Positions 1 to 8,369 of a DNA stretch of 8,369 nt are shown here, one piece after another. The notes below the pieces were generated by a model. That model had not been told where the DNA came from. It did no database searches and saw only the letters and a program-made list of their open reading frames with translations. The stretch is from Myxococcota bacterium (lineage in GTDB: Bacteria; Myxococcota; Polyangia; GCA-2747355; JAKLHH01). A program made the translations under genes and the position numbers. The stretch spans positions 1-8,369 of the forward strand of contig JAKLHH010000273.1 of assembly GCA_022710245.1 (NCBI GenBank), given 5' to 3'. Within the stretch, counting starts at the first letter, position 1, and each line of letters starts with the position of its first letter.

Positions 1-1
1 G

Positions 2-211
2 CGCCTCAAGCAGCTCCTCGAGGCGGGCGAGGTGGCGACCACCGAGGGTCAGCCGCGCGGCGGCGGCCTCGGTGGCCTGCGCAAGCGGAGGGCGGAGCGG
101 GAGCGCGAGGGGCGCGGGCGTCGCCTGCGGGCGCACGAGCAGGAGCGAGTGCGGCTGAGCAGCGAGCAGTCGTTCCCCGCGAGCGATCCACCGGGCTGGA
201 CGACGGGGTAG
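2..211 (+). CDS. C-terminal part of an SRPBCC/cyclase-like protein (5' truncated by window edge)
   Basis: The frame is open from the left edge to a TAG at 209-211, giving the last 69 residues of a protein. It starts [20 protein letters not shown], which resembles the C-terminal end of SRPBCC (polyketide cyclase/dehydrase, COQ10-like) family proteins, where a 'LKQLME.GEI.TTEGQ' helix end is common. A charged, Arg/Glu-rich stretch follows (about residues 27-53), and the chain ends in [14 protein letters not shown] 'SFPASDPP.W' tail recurs at the C-termini of many unrelated small proteobacterial proteins. The SRPBCC domain would bind a hydrophobic ligand, but it lies outside the window, so neither fold nor ligand can be checked. 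The gene points toward the alcohol dehydrogenase 67 bp downstream and may be co-transcribed with it. The reading frame is well supported by codon use; the family call rests on memory of the C-terminal pattern. Confidence 0.6.
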   Translation, partial: RLKQLLEAGEVATTEGQPRGGGLGGLRKRRAEREREGRGRRLRAHEQERVRLSSEQSFPASDPPGWTTG

Positions 212-220
212 GGAGCGGCG

Positions 221-237
221 CCGCCCAGGTGGGGCGG
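221..237 (+). terminator. GC-rich hairpin after the upstream gene
   Basis: CCGCCC (221-226) can pair with GGGCGG (232-237) around a 5-nt loop, ten bases after the TAG stop. No T-tract follows, so it may be a weak terminator, an RNA 3'-end stabiliser, or chance in GC-rich DNA. Confidence 0.25.
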
Positions 238-265
238 TCGGGCGAAGCTGCCGCGACCCAGGACA

Positions 266-272
266 GAGGAGG
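266..272 (+). promoter_or_regulatory. Ribosome binding site of the alcohol dehydrogenase
   Basis: GAGGAGG lies 6 nt before the ATG at 279. This strong Shine-Dalgarno match fixes the dehydrogenase start. Confidence 0.8.
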
Positions 273-278
273 AAGGCG

Positions 279-1451
279 ATGCGAGCGGTCTGCTGGTACG
301 GCAAGGAGGATATCCGGGTGGAGTCGGTGCCGGACCCGACCATCCTCAACCCGCGCGACGCGATCGTGAAGATCAGCTCGACGGCGATCTGCGGCTCGGA
401 CCTGCACCTCTACCACGGCTTCGTCCCCACCATGATGAAGGGCGACATCCTCGGCCACGAGTTCATGGGCGAGGTGGTCGAGGTGGGGAGCGCCGTGCAG
501 AACCTGCGCCCGGGCGAGCGCGTGGTGGTGCCCTTCCCCATCGCCTGCGGCCGCTGCTGGTTCTGCGAGCGCCAGCTCTTCTCGCTCTGCGACAACTCGA
601 ACCCGAACGCGCGCATGGCCGAGGCCGTCTACGGCCACTCGCCCGCCGGGATCTTCGGCTACTCGCACCTCTTCGGCGGCTACGCCGGAGGCCAGGCCGA
701 GTACGCGCGCGTGCCCTTCGCCGACGTGGGGCCGATCAAGGTCAACGGCGCGCTCACCGACGACCAGGTGCTCTTCCTCTCCGACATCTTCCCCACCGCG
801 TGGATGGCCGCCGAGAACGGCGAGATCCAGCCAGGCGACGTGGTCGCGATCTGGGGCTGCGGCCCCGTCGGGCTCCTCGCCATCCGCAGCGCGCTGCTCC
901 TCGGCGCCGGGCGCGTCCTCGCCATCGACGAGCTCCCCGAGCGCCTCGCGCTGGCCGAGCGGAGCGGCGCCGAGCCGCTCAACTTCGAGGACCTCGACGT
1001 CGTCGAGGCGCTCCGCGAGCTGACCGGCGGCCGCGGCCCCGACGTGGTCATCGACGCCGTGGGGCTGGAGGCGCACGGCACCGGCCTGCAGGGGCTCTAC
1101 GACAGGAGCAAGCAGACGCTGCGCCTCGAGACCGACCGCCCGGCGGTGCTGCGGCAGGCGATCCAGGCCTGCCGCAAGGGCGGACACGTCTCGCTCGCCG
1201 GCGTCTACGGCGGGCTCCTCGACAAGCTCCCGATGGGGGCGGCCTTCAACAAGGGGCTCACCTTCAAGATGGGACAGACCCACGTGCAGCGGTACCTGAA
1301 GCCGCTCCTCGACCGCATCATGAGCGGCGAGATCGACCCCTCGTTCATCATCACCCACCGCCTCCCGCTCGAGGAGGCCGCGCAGGCCTACCGCACCTTC
1401 AAGGAGAAGGCCGACGGCTGCATCAAGGTGGTGCTCAAGCCGCAGGCGTGA
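279..1451 (+). CDS. Zinc-dependent alcohol dehydrogenase (formaldehyde dehydrogenase-like MDR family)
   Basis: This 390-residue protein is full length for the medium-chain dehydrogenase/reductase family and should be a cytoplasmic NAD(P)-dependent alcohol or aldehyde oxidoreductase. The N-terminal GroES-like domain has the catalytic zinc site: Cys38 in [12 protein letters not shown], then His60-Glu61 in [12 protein letters not shown]. The structural zinc loop has four cysteines, Cys90, Cys93, Cys96 and Cys104. The Rossmann domain has the dinucleotide motif GCGPVG (193-198), and Asp217 at the end of the next strand favours NAD+ over NADP+. The insert around 105-140 and the segment near 270-290 fit the glutathione-independent formaldehyde dehydrogenase-like subgroup, but the substrate cannot be read from sequence. 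The gene ends in a double stop, TGATGA. It follows the SRPBCC-like gene and converges on the CBS gene. Family is certain; substrate is not known. Confidence 0.93.
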   Translation: MRAVCWYGKEDIRVESVPDPTILNPRDAIVKISSTAICGSDLHLYHGFVPTMMKGDILGHEFMGEVVEVGSAVQNLRPGERVVVPFPIACGRCWFCERQLFSLCDNSNPNARMAEAVYGHSPAGIFGYSHLFGGYAGGQAEYARVPFADVGPIKVNGALTDDQVLFLSDIFPTAWMAAENGEIQPGDVVAIWGCGPVGLLAIRSALLLGAGRVLAIDELPERLALAERSGAEPLNFEDLDVVEALRELTGGRGPDVVIDAVGLEAHGTGLQGLYDRSKQTLRLETDRPAVLRQAIQACRKGGHVSLAGVYGGLLDKLPMGAAFNKGLTFKMGQTHVQRYLKPLLDRIMSGEIDPSFIITHRLPLEEAAQAYRTFKEKADGCIKVVLKPQA

Positions 1452-1452
1452 T

Positions 1453-1471
1453 GACGCCGGCGCGTGGCGTC
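1453..1471 (+). terminator. Hairpin directly after the dehydrogenase stop
   Basis: GACGCC (1453-1458) pairs with GGCGTC (1466-1471) around a 7-nt loop, immediately after the stop codon. The 3' arm belongs to the first copy of the tandem repeat. There is no T-tract, so termination is only a possibility. Confidence 0.3.
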
Positions 1472-1545
1472 GCAGGCGTGGCGTCGCGGGCGTGGCGTCG
1501 CGGGCGTAGCGCGCCAGACGTGGCGTCGCAGGCGAAGACGCGTCG
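1462..1545. repeat. 14-bp tandem repeat, about five copies
   Basis: The unit GCGTGGCGTCGCAG or GCGTGGCGTCGCGG starts at 1462, 1476, 1490, 1504 and 1518, with a decayed sixth unit at 1532-1545. Units 1-3 differ only at position 13 (A or G). Unit 4 is the most diverged, and unit 5 differs from unit 1 at its first base only. The array fills most of the 103-bp gap between the 3' ends of the convergent dehydrogenase and CBS genes. It encodes nothing convincing on either strand. It looks like a minisatellite grown by slippage; whether it acts as a terminator or protein-binding array is unknown. Confidence 0.85.
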
Positions 1546-1554
1546 AAGAGAGCT

Positions 1555-2022
1555 TCAGTCCTCGTCGAGGAGCTCGGGCTCGGCCGGGCGCGGGCGGTGC
1601 CGCCCGCCCTCGACGGCGTGGCGGGCCACCGAGGCGAGGGCGCTCACCTCGTCCGCCATCAGGACCAGGAGGTCGTCGAGCGAGAGGAGCCCGGTCAGGC
1701 GCCCCTCGTCGTCGACCACCATCACGCGGCGCACCGCGAGCTCGCGCATGGTGGCGATGAACTCGCCGACGGTGCGGGTCTCCGAGAGGTAGATCGGCGT
1801 CCCCGACATCACCTCCTTGAGCTGCACCTGGCGCGGGCTGAGCCCGCGCGCCATGACCCTCACGGCCAGATCGCGGTCGGTCACGATCCCGTGCGGCCGA
1901 CCCTCGACGGCGACCACCACCGCGCCCACTGACTCGGCCTCCATCAGGCGCGCCGCCTCGACGCAGGTCGCGTCGGGGGGGAGCGTCAGGACCTCGCGCT
2001 GGAGCAGCTTCCTCACCGGCAT
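1555..2022 (-). CDS. Tandem CBS-domain protein
   Basis: The protein has 155 residues and consists almost wholly of one Bateman module. The first CBS motif spans about residues 1-60 and ends in GIVTDRDLAVRV (45-56). The second spans about 71-125, with GLLSLDDLLVLM (111-122). The opening MPVRKLLQREVLTLPPDATC is typical of stand-alone CBS-pair proteins. Such pairs bind adenosine-type ligands (AMP, ATP, SAM or NADH) and act as energy or redox sensors, usually as dimers. No effector domain is attached, so the target is unknown. The acidic tail ends LLDED. I chose the ATG at 2020-2022 because a GGAGGAGGTGG Shine-Dalgarno lies just upstream. An upstream ATG would add 38 low-complexity residues with no ribosome binding site. 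The gene converges on the dehydrogenase and diverges from the HIRAN-like gene. Confidence 0.9.
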   Translation of the reverse strand: MPVRKLLQREVLTLPPDATCVEAARLMEAESVGAVVVAVEGRPHGIVTDRDLAVRVMARGLSPRQVQLKEVMSGTPIYLSETRTVGEFIATMRELAVRRVMVVDDEGRLTGLLSLDDLLVLMADEVSALASVARHAVEGGRHRPRPAEPELLDED

Positions 2023-2025
2023 GGT

Positions 2026-2036
2026 CCACCTCCTCC
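2026..2036 (-). promoter_or_regulatory. Ribosome binding site of the CBS gene
   Basis: Read on the minus strand, a purine-rich GGAGGAGGTGG stretch sits a few bases before the ATG at 2022. It decides the start over the longer frame opening at 2136. Confidence 0.8.
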
Positions 2037-2045
2037 TCCCTGCGA

Positions 2046-2051
2046 AGTATG
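2046..2051 (-). promoter_or_regulatory. Candidate -10 box for the CBS gene
   Basis: CATACT on the minus strand matches TATAAT at 4 of 6 positions and sits 23 bp before the CBS start codon, leaving a short leader with the Shine-Dalgarno. I see no good -35 hexamer at 16-19 bp, so an activator or another sigma factor may be needed. Confidence 0.35.
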
Positions 2052-2121
2052 GATCCAGCGGGGCGCGGGCGCCGTCGGGGAACCGCGCCCGTCGCTTCGC
2101 CTCTCCGCTCCGCCTCCACGA

Positions 2122-2149
2122 TGGACCTCGCGCCACGGTTCGGCATACG
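2122..2149 (+). promoter_or_regulatory. Candidate promoter for the HIRAN-like gene
   Basis: TGGACC (2122-2127, 4 of 6 to TTGACA) and CATACG (2144-2149, 3 of 6 to TATAAT) are 16 bp apart. They would place the transcription start about 23 bp before the GTG start at 2179. The match is modest and based on pattern only. Confidence 0.3.
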
Positions 2150-2166
2150 CTGGATCATCAGCACGC

Positions 2167-2172
2167 AGGAGG
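2167..2172 (+). promoter_or_regulatory. Ribosome binding site of the HIRAN-like gene
   Basis: AGGAGG lies 6 nt before a GTG codon at 2179 and supports GTG as the start of this frame. Confidence 0.75.
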
Positions 2173-2178
2173 ACGACC

Positions 2179-2586
2179 GTGGGCCTGTTCGACCTCTTCG
2201 GCTTCTTCTCGCTCTTCGCCAAGCACGAGCCGCCGCCGCCGCGGGGCGCGCTCGCCTTCGTCGCGCGCGCCACCTCCGGCGAGCAGCTCGAGGCCGAGTG
2301 GCCGATGCGGACCTTCTCGGTCAACGAGCAGGCGCACGCCAGGTGGGACACGCAGATCCGCCTCCTGCTGGTGGAGACGGTGCCGAGCCAGGCGTCGGGC
2401 AAGAGCGTCTTCCGGGTCAAGCGGTCGGTCATCGGCTACCTGCCGCAGAAGGCCGTCGCCGCCGCGCAGGGTCGCATCCGCATGCACTCCGCCGCCCCGG
2501 GCGCGCTCCTCACGGGGAGCTACTACGTCTGCGCCACCGTCGAGGGGCGCGTGGACGGCGGGAGCTCGGCCGCGTTCGGCTACTGA
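2179..2586 (+). CDS. Small hypothetical protein with a possible HIRAN-like domain
   Basis: The protein has 135 residues and starts at a GTG with a strong ribosome binding site. It opens with a hydrophobic run (MGLFDLFGFFSLFAKHE) too short and too close to the end for a clear signal peptide, then a PPPP linker. From about residue 60 the pattern is: strand (IRLLLVETVP), then VFRVKRSVIGYLPQKAVAAA (about 77-96), a short strand (GRIRMHS), then YYVCATVEGRVDGGSSAAFG. This order resembles HIRAN-like domains, where 'V.G.IVGYL...A' is followed by 'Y.V.A.I.GG....FGV'. Such domains occur in DNA-repair helicases and as stand-alone proteins of unknown role. The match is by eye and weak; a plain hypothetical protein is the safe name. 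It is probably a single-gene unit: a strong hairpin follows it, and a separate promoter precedes leuS. It diverges from the CBS gene. Confidence 0.75.
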   Translation: MGLFDLFGFFSLFAKHEPPPPRGALAFVARATSGEQLEAEWPMRTFSVNEQAHARWDTQIRLLLVETVPSQASGKSVFRVKRSVIGYLPQKAVAAAQGRIRMHSAAPGALLTGSYYVCATVEGRVDGGSSAAFGY

Positions 2587-2615
2587 GCGGCCGCCTCCTG
2601 GTCGTGGCCTGCGCC

Positions 2616-2637
2616 TCGCTCCTCCTCCGAGGAGCGA
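2616..2637 (+). terminator. Strong hairpin after the HIRAN-like gene
   Basis: TCGCTCCTC (2616-2624) pairs perfectly with GAGGAGCGA (2629-2637) around a 4-nt CTCC loop, 30 bp after the stop codon. Only a short pyrimidine stretch (CTT) follows rather than a full T-tract, as is common in GC-rich genomes. This probably separates the small gene from the leuS operon. Confidence 0.5.
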
Positions 2638-2708
2638 CTTCAACGTGGCCGCCGGCGTCCACGATTCAAGATCAGATCCCCGTGCAAGGGAACCACCGGG
2701 CCCCGGCG

Positions 2709-2737
2709 TAGGCAGCCCGGGCGGAATGTGCTAGAGA
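2709..2737 (+). promoter_or_regulatory. Candidate promoter of the leuS operon
   Basis: TAGGCA (2709-2714, 4 of 6 to TTGACA) and TAGAGA (2732-2737) are 17 bp apart, and the -10 box is preceded by TGTGC, like an extended -10. Transcription would start near 2744, inside a small 5-3-5 palindrome, GCCGACCGTCGGC (2740-2752), that could be an operator or a 5' hairpin. The leader is only about 20 nt, too short for a T-box or other leucine-sensing riboswitch. Confidence 0.4.
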
Positions 2738-2765
2738 CAGCCGACCGTCGGCACAGGTGAAACGC

Positions 2766-5386
<2,621 letters not shown>

Positions 5387-5414
<28 letters not shown>

Positions 5415-5448
5415 GGCGGCGATGGCGATCCGACCCCTGCTCGAGGCG
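5387..5448. repeat. 62-bp direct repeat, copy 1
   Basis: This copy covers the last nine codons of leuS with its stop, the intergenic GCGGCG, and the first nine codons of the methyltransferase start. It is identical base for base to 5451-5512. The copies are separated by only TT (5449-5450), so the period is 64 bp. Confidence 0.97.
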
Positions 5449-5478
5449 TTCAACCTGGTGAACATCGTGGTGAAGTGA
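5422..5478 (+). other. Chimeric 18-codon mini-ORF created by the duplication
   Basis: ATG at 5422 opens [18 protein letters not shown] and stops at TGA 5476-5478. The first nine residues equal the N-terminus of the downstream enzyme; the remainder, apart from the junction Phe, repeats the C-terminus of LeuRS. It keeps the same Shine-Dalgarno context (GTGAGG) as the true start, so it could be translated, ending 7 nt before the real ATG at 5486. I do not propose a function for the peptide. Confidence 0.6.
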
Positions 5479-5512
5479 GGCGGCGATGGCGATCCGACCC
5501 CTGCTCGAGGCG
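5451..5512. repeat. 62-bp direct repeat, copy 2
   Basis: This is the second perfect copy. It contains a second LeuRS C-terminal coding tail out of context, a repeated TGA, and the functional ribosome binding site and ATG (5486) of the methyltransferase/reductase. The right flank (CTCCAGG) continues the real gene; the left flank is the TT junction. Confidence 0.97.
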
Positions 5513-7336
5513 CTCCAGGAGAGCGTGGTCGTCTGCGACGGGGCGATGGGGACGATGCTCTACGGCAAGGGCGTCTACCTCAACCGCTGCTACGACGAGC
5601 TCAACCTGACCCAGCCGGACCTGATCCGGGAGATCCACAAGGAGTACCTGCAGGCCGGCGCCGAGCTGATCGAGACCAACACCTTCGGCGCGAACCCGAT
5701 CAAGCTGGAGCCGCACGGCCTCGCCGAGCGCGCCGAGGAGATCGCGCGGCGCGGCGCCGAGCTCGCGCGCGACCTCGCCGGCGACCGCGCCTGGGTGGGC
5801 GGCTCGGTGGGGCCGCTCGGCAAGCCGCTCAGCCCGATCGGCAAGATCGACGTGGCCGAGGCGACCCAGCTCTTCCGCCCGCAGGTCCGCGGCCTGGTGG
5901 CGGGCGGCGTCGACCTCATCGTCCTGGAGACGATGAACGACGTGCAGGAGCTGGCGGCGGCGGTGCAGGCGGTGCGCAAGGAGTGCGAGCTCCCCATCCT
6001 GGCGATGGCGACCTTCCCCTCCGAGGGGCGCACCATGCTCGGCTACACCCCCGAGGAGGTGATGACCGAGCTCCTGCGCCTCGCCGCGGAGCTCGTCGGC
6101 GCCAACTGCTCCGAGGGCCCGCACGACATGCTGGACACCGTGCAGCGGCTACGGCAGGCGGACGCGGAGATCCCCATCGCGGCGATGCCGAACGCCGGGC
6201 ACCCGCGCAAGCACGACGACCGCTACCTCTACATGACCTCGCCCGAGTACGTGGCCGAGTACGCGCGCCGGTTCATCCAGGCGGGCGCGAACCTGGTCGG
6301 CGGCTGCTGCGGGACGACGCCGGACCACGTGCGAGCGATCCGCTCGATGGTCAAGGCGCTGAAGCCGGCGAAGGTGGTCGCCGTCGCGATCGAGCCGCTG
6401 GAGAAGGCCAAGACCGTCGAGCCCGCGCCGATCGAGAAGCGCTCGCCGCTCGGCGCGAAGCTCGCCCAGCGCTCGGTGATGGGGCACAAGTTCGTCGTCT
6501 CCGTCGAGATGAACCCGCCGCGCGGCCACGACGCCTCCAAGGTGCTGGCCGCGGCCGAGCAGCTCAAGTTCAACGGCGTCGACGTGGTCAACATCCCCGA
6601 CGGCCCCCGGGCCAGCGCGCGGATGAGCGCGCTCCACATCGCCGCGCTGATCCAGCAGTGGGTGGGGATGGAGACGGTCCTCCACTACACCTGCCGCGAC
6701 CGCAACCTCCTCGGCATCCAGGCCGACCTCCTCGGCGCGCACGCGATGGGGCTGCGTAACATCCTCGCCGTCACCGGCGACCCGCCCAAGCTCGGCGACT
6801 ACCCGAACGTCACCGCCGTCTACGACGTGGAGTCGATCGGCCTGGTGCGCGTCCTCGACGGGCTCAACCGCGGCGTCGACCTGGCGGCCTCGCCGATCGG
6901 CGAGCCGACCCGCTACCTGATCGGCGTCGGCGCCAACCCCGCGGCGCCCGACCTCGAGCGCGAGGTCCGGCGCTTCCGCTACAAGGTGGAGGCGGGGGCG
7001 AACTTCTGCATGACCCAGCCGGTCTACGACGCCGAGCTCCTGGCGCGCTTCCTCGATCGCGTCGCCGAGTTCCGCGTCCCGGTGCTGGTCGGCATCCTGC
7101 CGCTCGCCAGCTACCGCAACGCCGAGTTCCTCCACAACGAGGTGCCGGGGATGCAGATCCCCGAGGCCATCCGCGAGCGCATGCGCAAGGCGGCCACCGC
7201 CGAGGCCGCGCGCGACGAGGGGATCGCCATCGCGCAGGAGTCGCTCCTCGCGGCGCGCCCGCTCGTGCAGGGCGTCTACATCATGCCGCCCTTCGGGCGG
7301 GTGGAGTCGGCGCTGAGGGTGCTCGAGGTCCTCTGA
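5486..7336 (+). CDS. Bifunctional homocysteine S-methyltransferase / 5,10-methylenetetrahydrofolate reductase
   Basis: This 616-residue fusion is close in length to the B. subtilis YitJ type. Residues 1-290 form the homocysteine methyltransferase barrel: DGAMGTML (18-25), ETNTFGAN (63-70), and the zinc ligands Cys208 (GANCSEGP) and Cys274-Cys275 (GGCCGTTPDH). A linker (about 291-335) leads to the flavin-dependent MetF barrel: EMNPPRG with catalytic-type Glu341, TCRDRN (402-407), AVTGDPP (428-434) and QPVYD (511-515). The reductase half makes 5-methyltetrahydrofolate; the N-terminal half would methylate homocysteine to methionine. There is no cobalamin-binding domain, so it is not a MetH, and the methyl donor is uncertain. 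The start at 5486 has GAGG 5 nt upstream. No SAM riboswitch fits in the gap, so expression should follow leuS, or readthrough past the duplicated junction. It converges on the sigma54 activator gene. Confidence 0.95.
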   Translation: MAIRPLLEALQESVVVCDGAMGTMLYGKGVYLNRCYDELNLTQPDLIREIHKEYLQAGAELIETNTFGANPIKLEPHGLAERAEEIARRGAELARDLAGDRAWVGGSVGPLGKPLSPIGKIDVAEATQLFRPQVRGLVAGGVDLIVLETMNDVQELAAAVQAVRKECELPILAMATFPSEGRTMLGYTPEEVMTELLRLAAELVGANCSEGPHDMLDTVQRLRQADAEIPIAAMPNAGHPRKHDDRYLYMTSPEYVAEYARRFIQAGANLVGGCCGTTPDHVRAIRSMVKALKPAKVVAVAIEPLEKAKTVEPAPIEKRSPLGAKLAQRSVMGHKFVVSVEMNPPRGHDASKVLAAAEQLKFNGVDVVNIPDGPRASARMSALHIAALIQQWVGMETVLHYTCRDRNLLGIQADLLGAHAMGLRNILAVTGDPPKLGDYPNVTAVYDVESIGLVRVLDGLNRGVDLAASPIGEPTRYLIGVGANPAAPDLEREVRRFRYKVEAGANFCMTQPVYDAELLARFLDRVAEFRVPVLVGILPLASYRNAEFLHNEVPGMQIPEAIRERMRKAATAEAARDEGIAIAQESLLAARPLVQGVYIMPPFGRVESALRVLEVL

Positions 7337-7347
7337 GGGCGGGCCCC

Positions 7348-7351
<4 letters not shown>
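7333..7351. terminator. Bidirectional hairpin overlapping both convergent stop codons
   Basis: CTGAGGG (7333-7339) pairs with CCCTCAG (7345-7351) around a CGGGC loop. The left arm contains the TGA of the methyltransferase/reductase and the right arm contains the TGA of the minus-strand activator. The hairpin could end transcription in both directions across the 11-bp gap, though no T-tract is present. Confidence 0.4.

Positions 7352-8369
<1,018 letters not shown>

Noticed and set aside
6..1358. Long minus-strand open frame of 450 codons opposite the dehydrogenase
   Set aside because: It is antisense to a clearly recognised enzyme and is low in complexity. Long antisense frames are expected in very GC-rich DNA because stop codons are rare.
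1555..2136. CBS gene starting 38 codons earlier at 2136
   Set aside because: The extension is Arg-rich with no ribosome binding site and would cover the candidate -10 box, while the ATG at 2022 has a strong Shine-Dalgarno.
2696..2706. CCGGGCCCCGG palindrome upstream of leuS
   Set aside because: Short and all G/C; such palindromes are common by chance in this base composition, and it is not positioned on the promoter hexamers.

Overview
The window is very GC-rich, and its genes almost always end codons in G or C. The gene types suggest a deltaproteobacterial or Myxococcota-like soil bacterium. The clues are a sigma54 activator of the kind usually fused to an FHA domain, and a fused homocysteine methyltransferase/methylenetetrahydrofolate reductase. 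This placement is an inference; there is no rRNA or other marker here to confirm it.

Layout, left to right. (1) The 3' end of a plus-strand gene (2-211) has a C-terminus resembling SRPBCC/polyketide-cyclase-like proteins and the tail [13 protein letters not shown]. (2) A complete zinc-dependent, formaldehyde-dehydrogenase-like alcohol dehydrogenase follows (279-1451, +). (3) A convergent gap (1452-1554) is filled by about five copies of a 14-bp tandem repeat. (4) A two-CBS-domain protein lies on the minus strand (1555-2022). (5) A divergent promoter region (2023-2178) leads to a small HIRAN-like protein (2179-2586, +). (6) A 179-bp gap holds a strong hairpin and a probable promoter. (7) Leucyl-tRNA synthetase leuS (2766-5414, +) is followed immediately by the bifunctional homocysteine S-methyltransferase/methylenetetrahydrofolate reductase (5486-7336, +), almost certainly in one operon. 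(8) Converging on that operon is a sigma54-dependent AAA+ activator on the minus strand (7348 to the window edge), whose N-terminus lies outside the window.

The operon core is housekeeping: charging tRNA-Leu, and making methyl-folate and methionine. The left block (SRPBCC-like protein, dehydrogenase, CBS protein) looks like an accessory or stress set. I found no mobile element, CRISPR array, phage gene or RNA gene, and no convincing new multi-gene system.

Three features deserve a second look. The first is a perfect 62-bp direct duplication at the leuS/methyltransferase junction, which creates an 18-codon chimeric mini-ORF joining the start of one gene to the end of the other. The second is a near-perfect 31-bp palindrome, with atypical codons just after it, sitting in frame inside the leuS editing-domain linker. 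The third is the 14-bp tandem repeat between the convergent genes.
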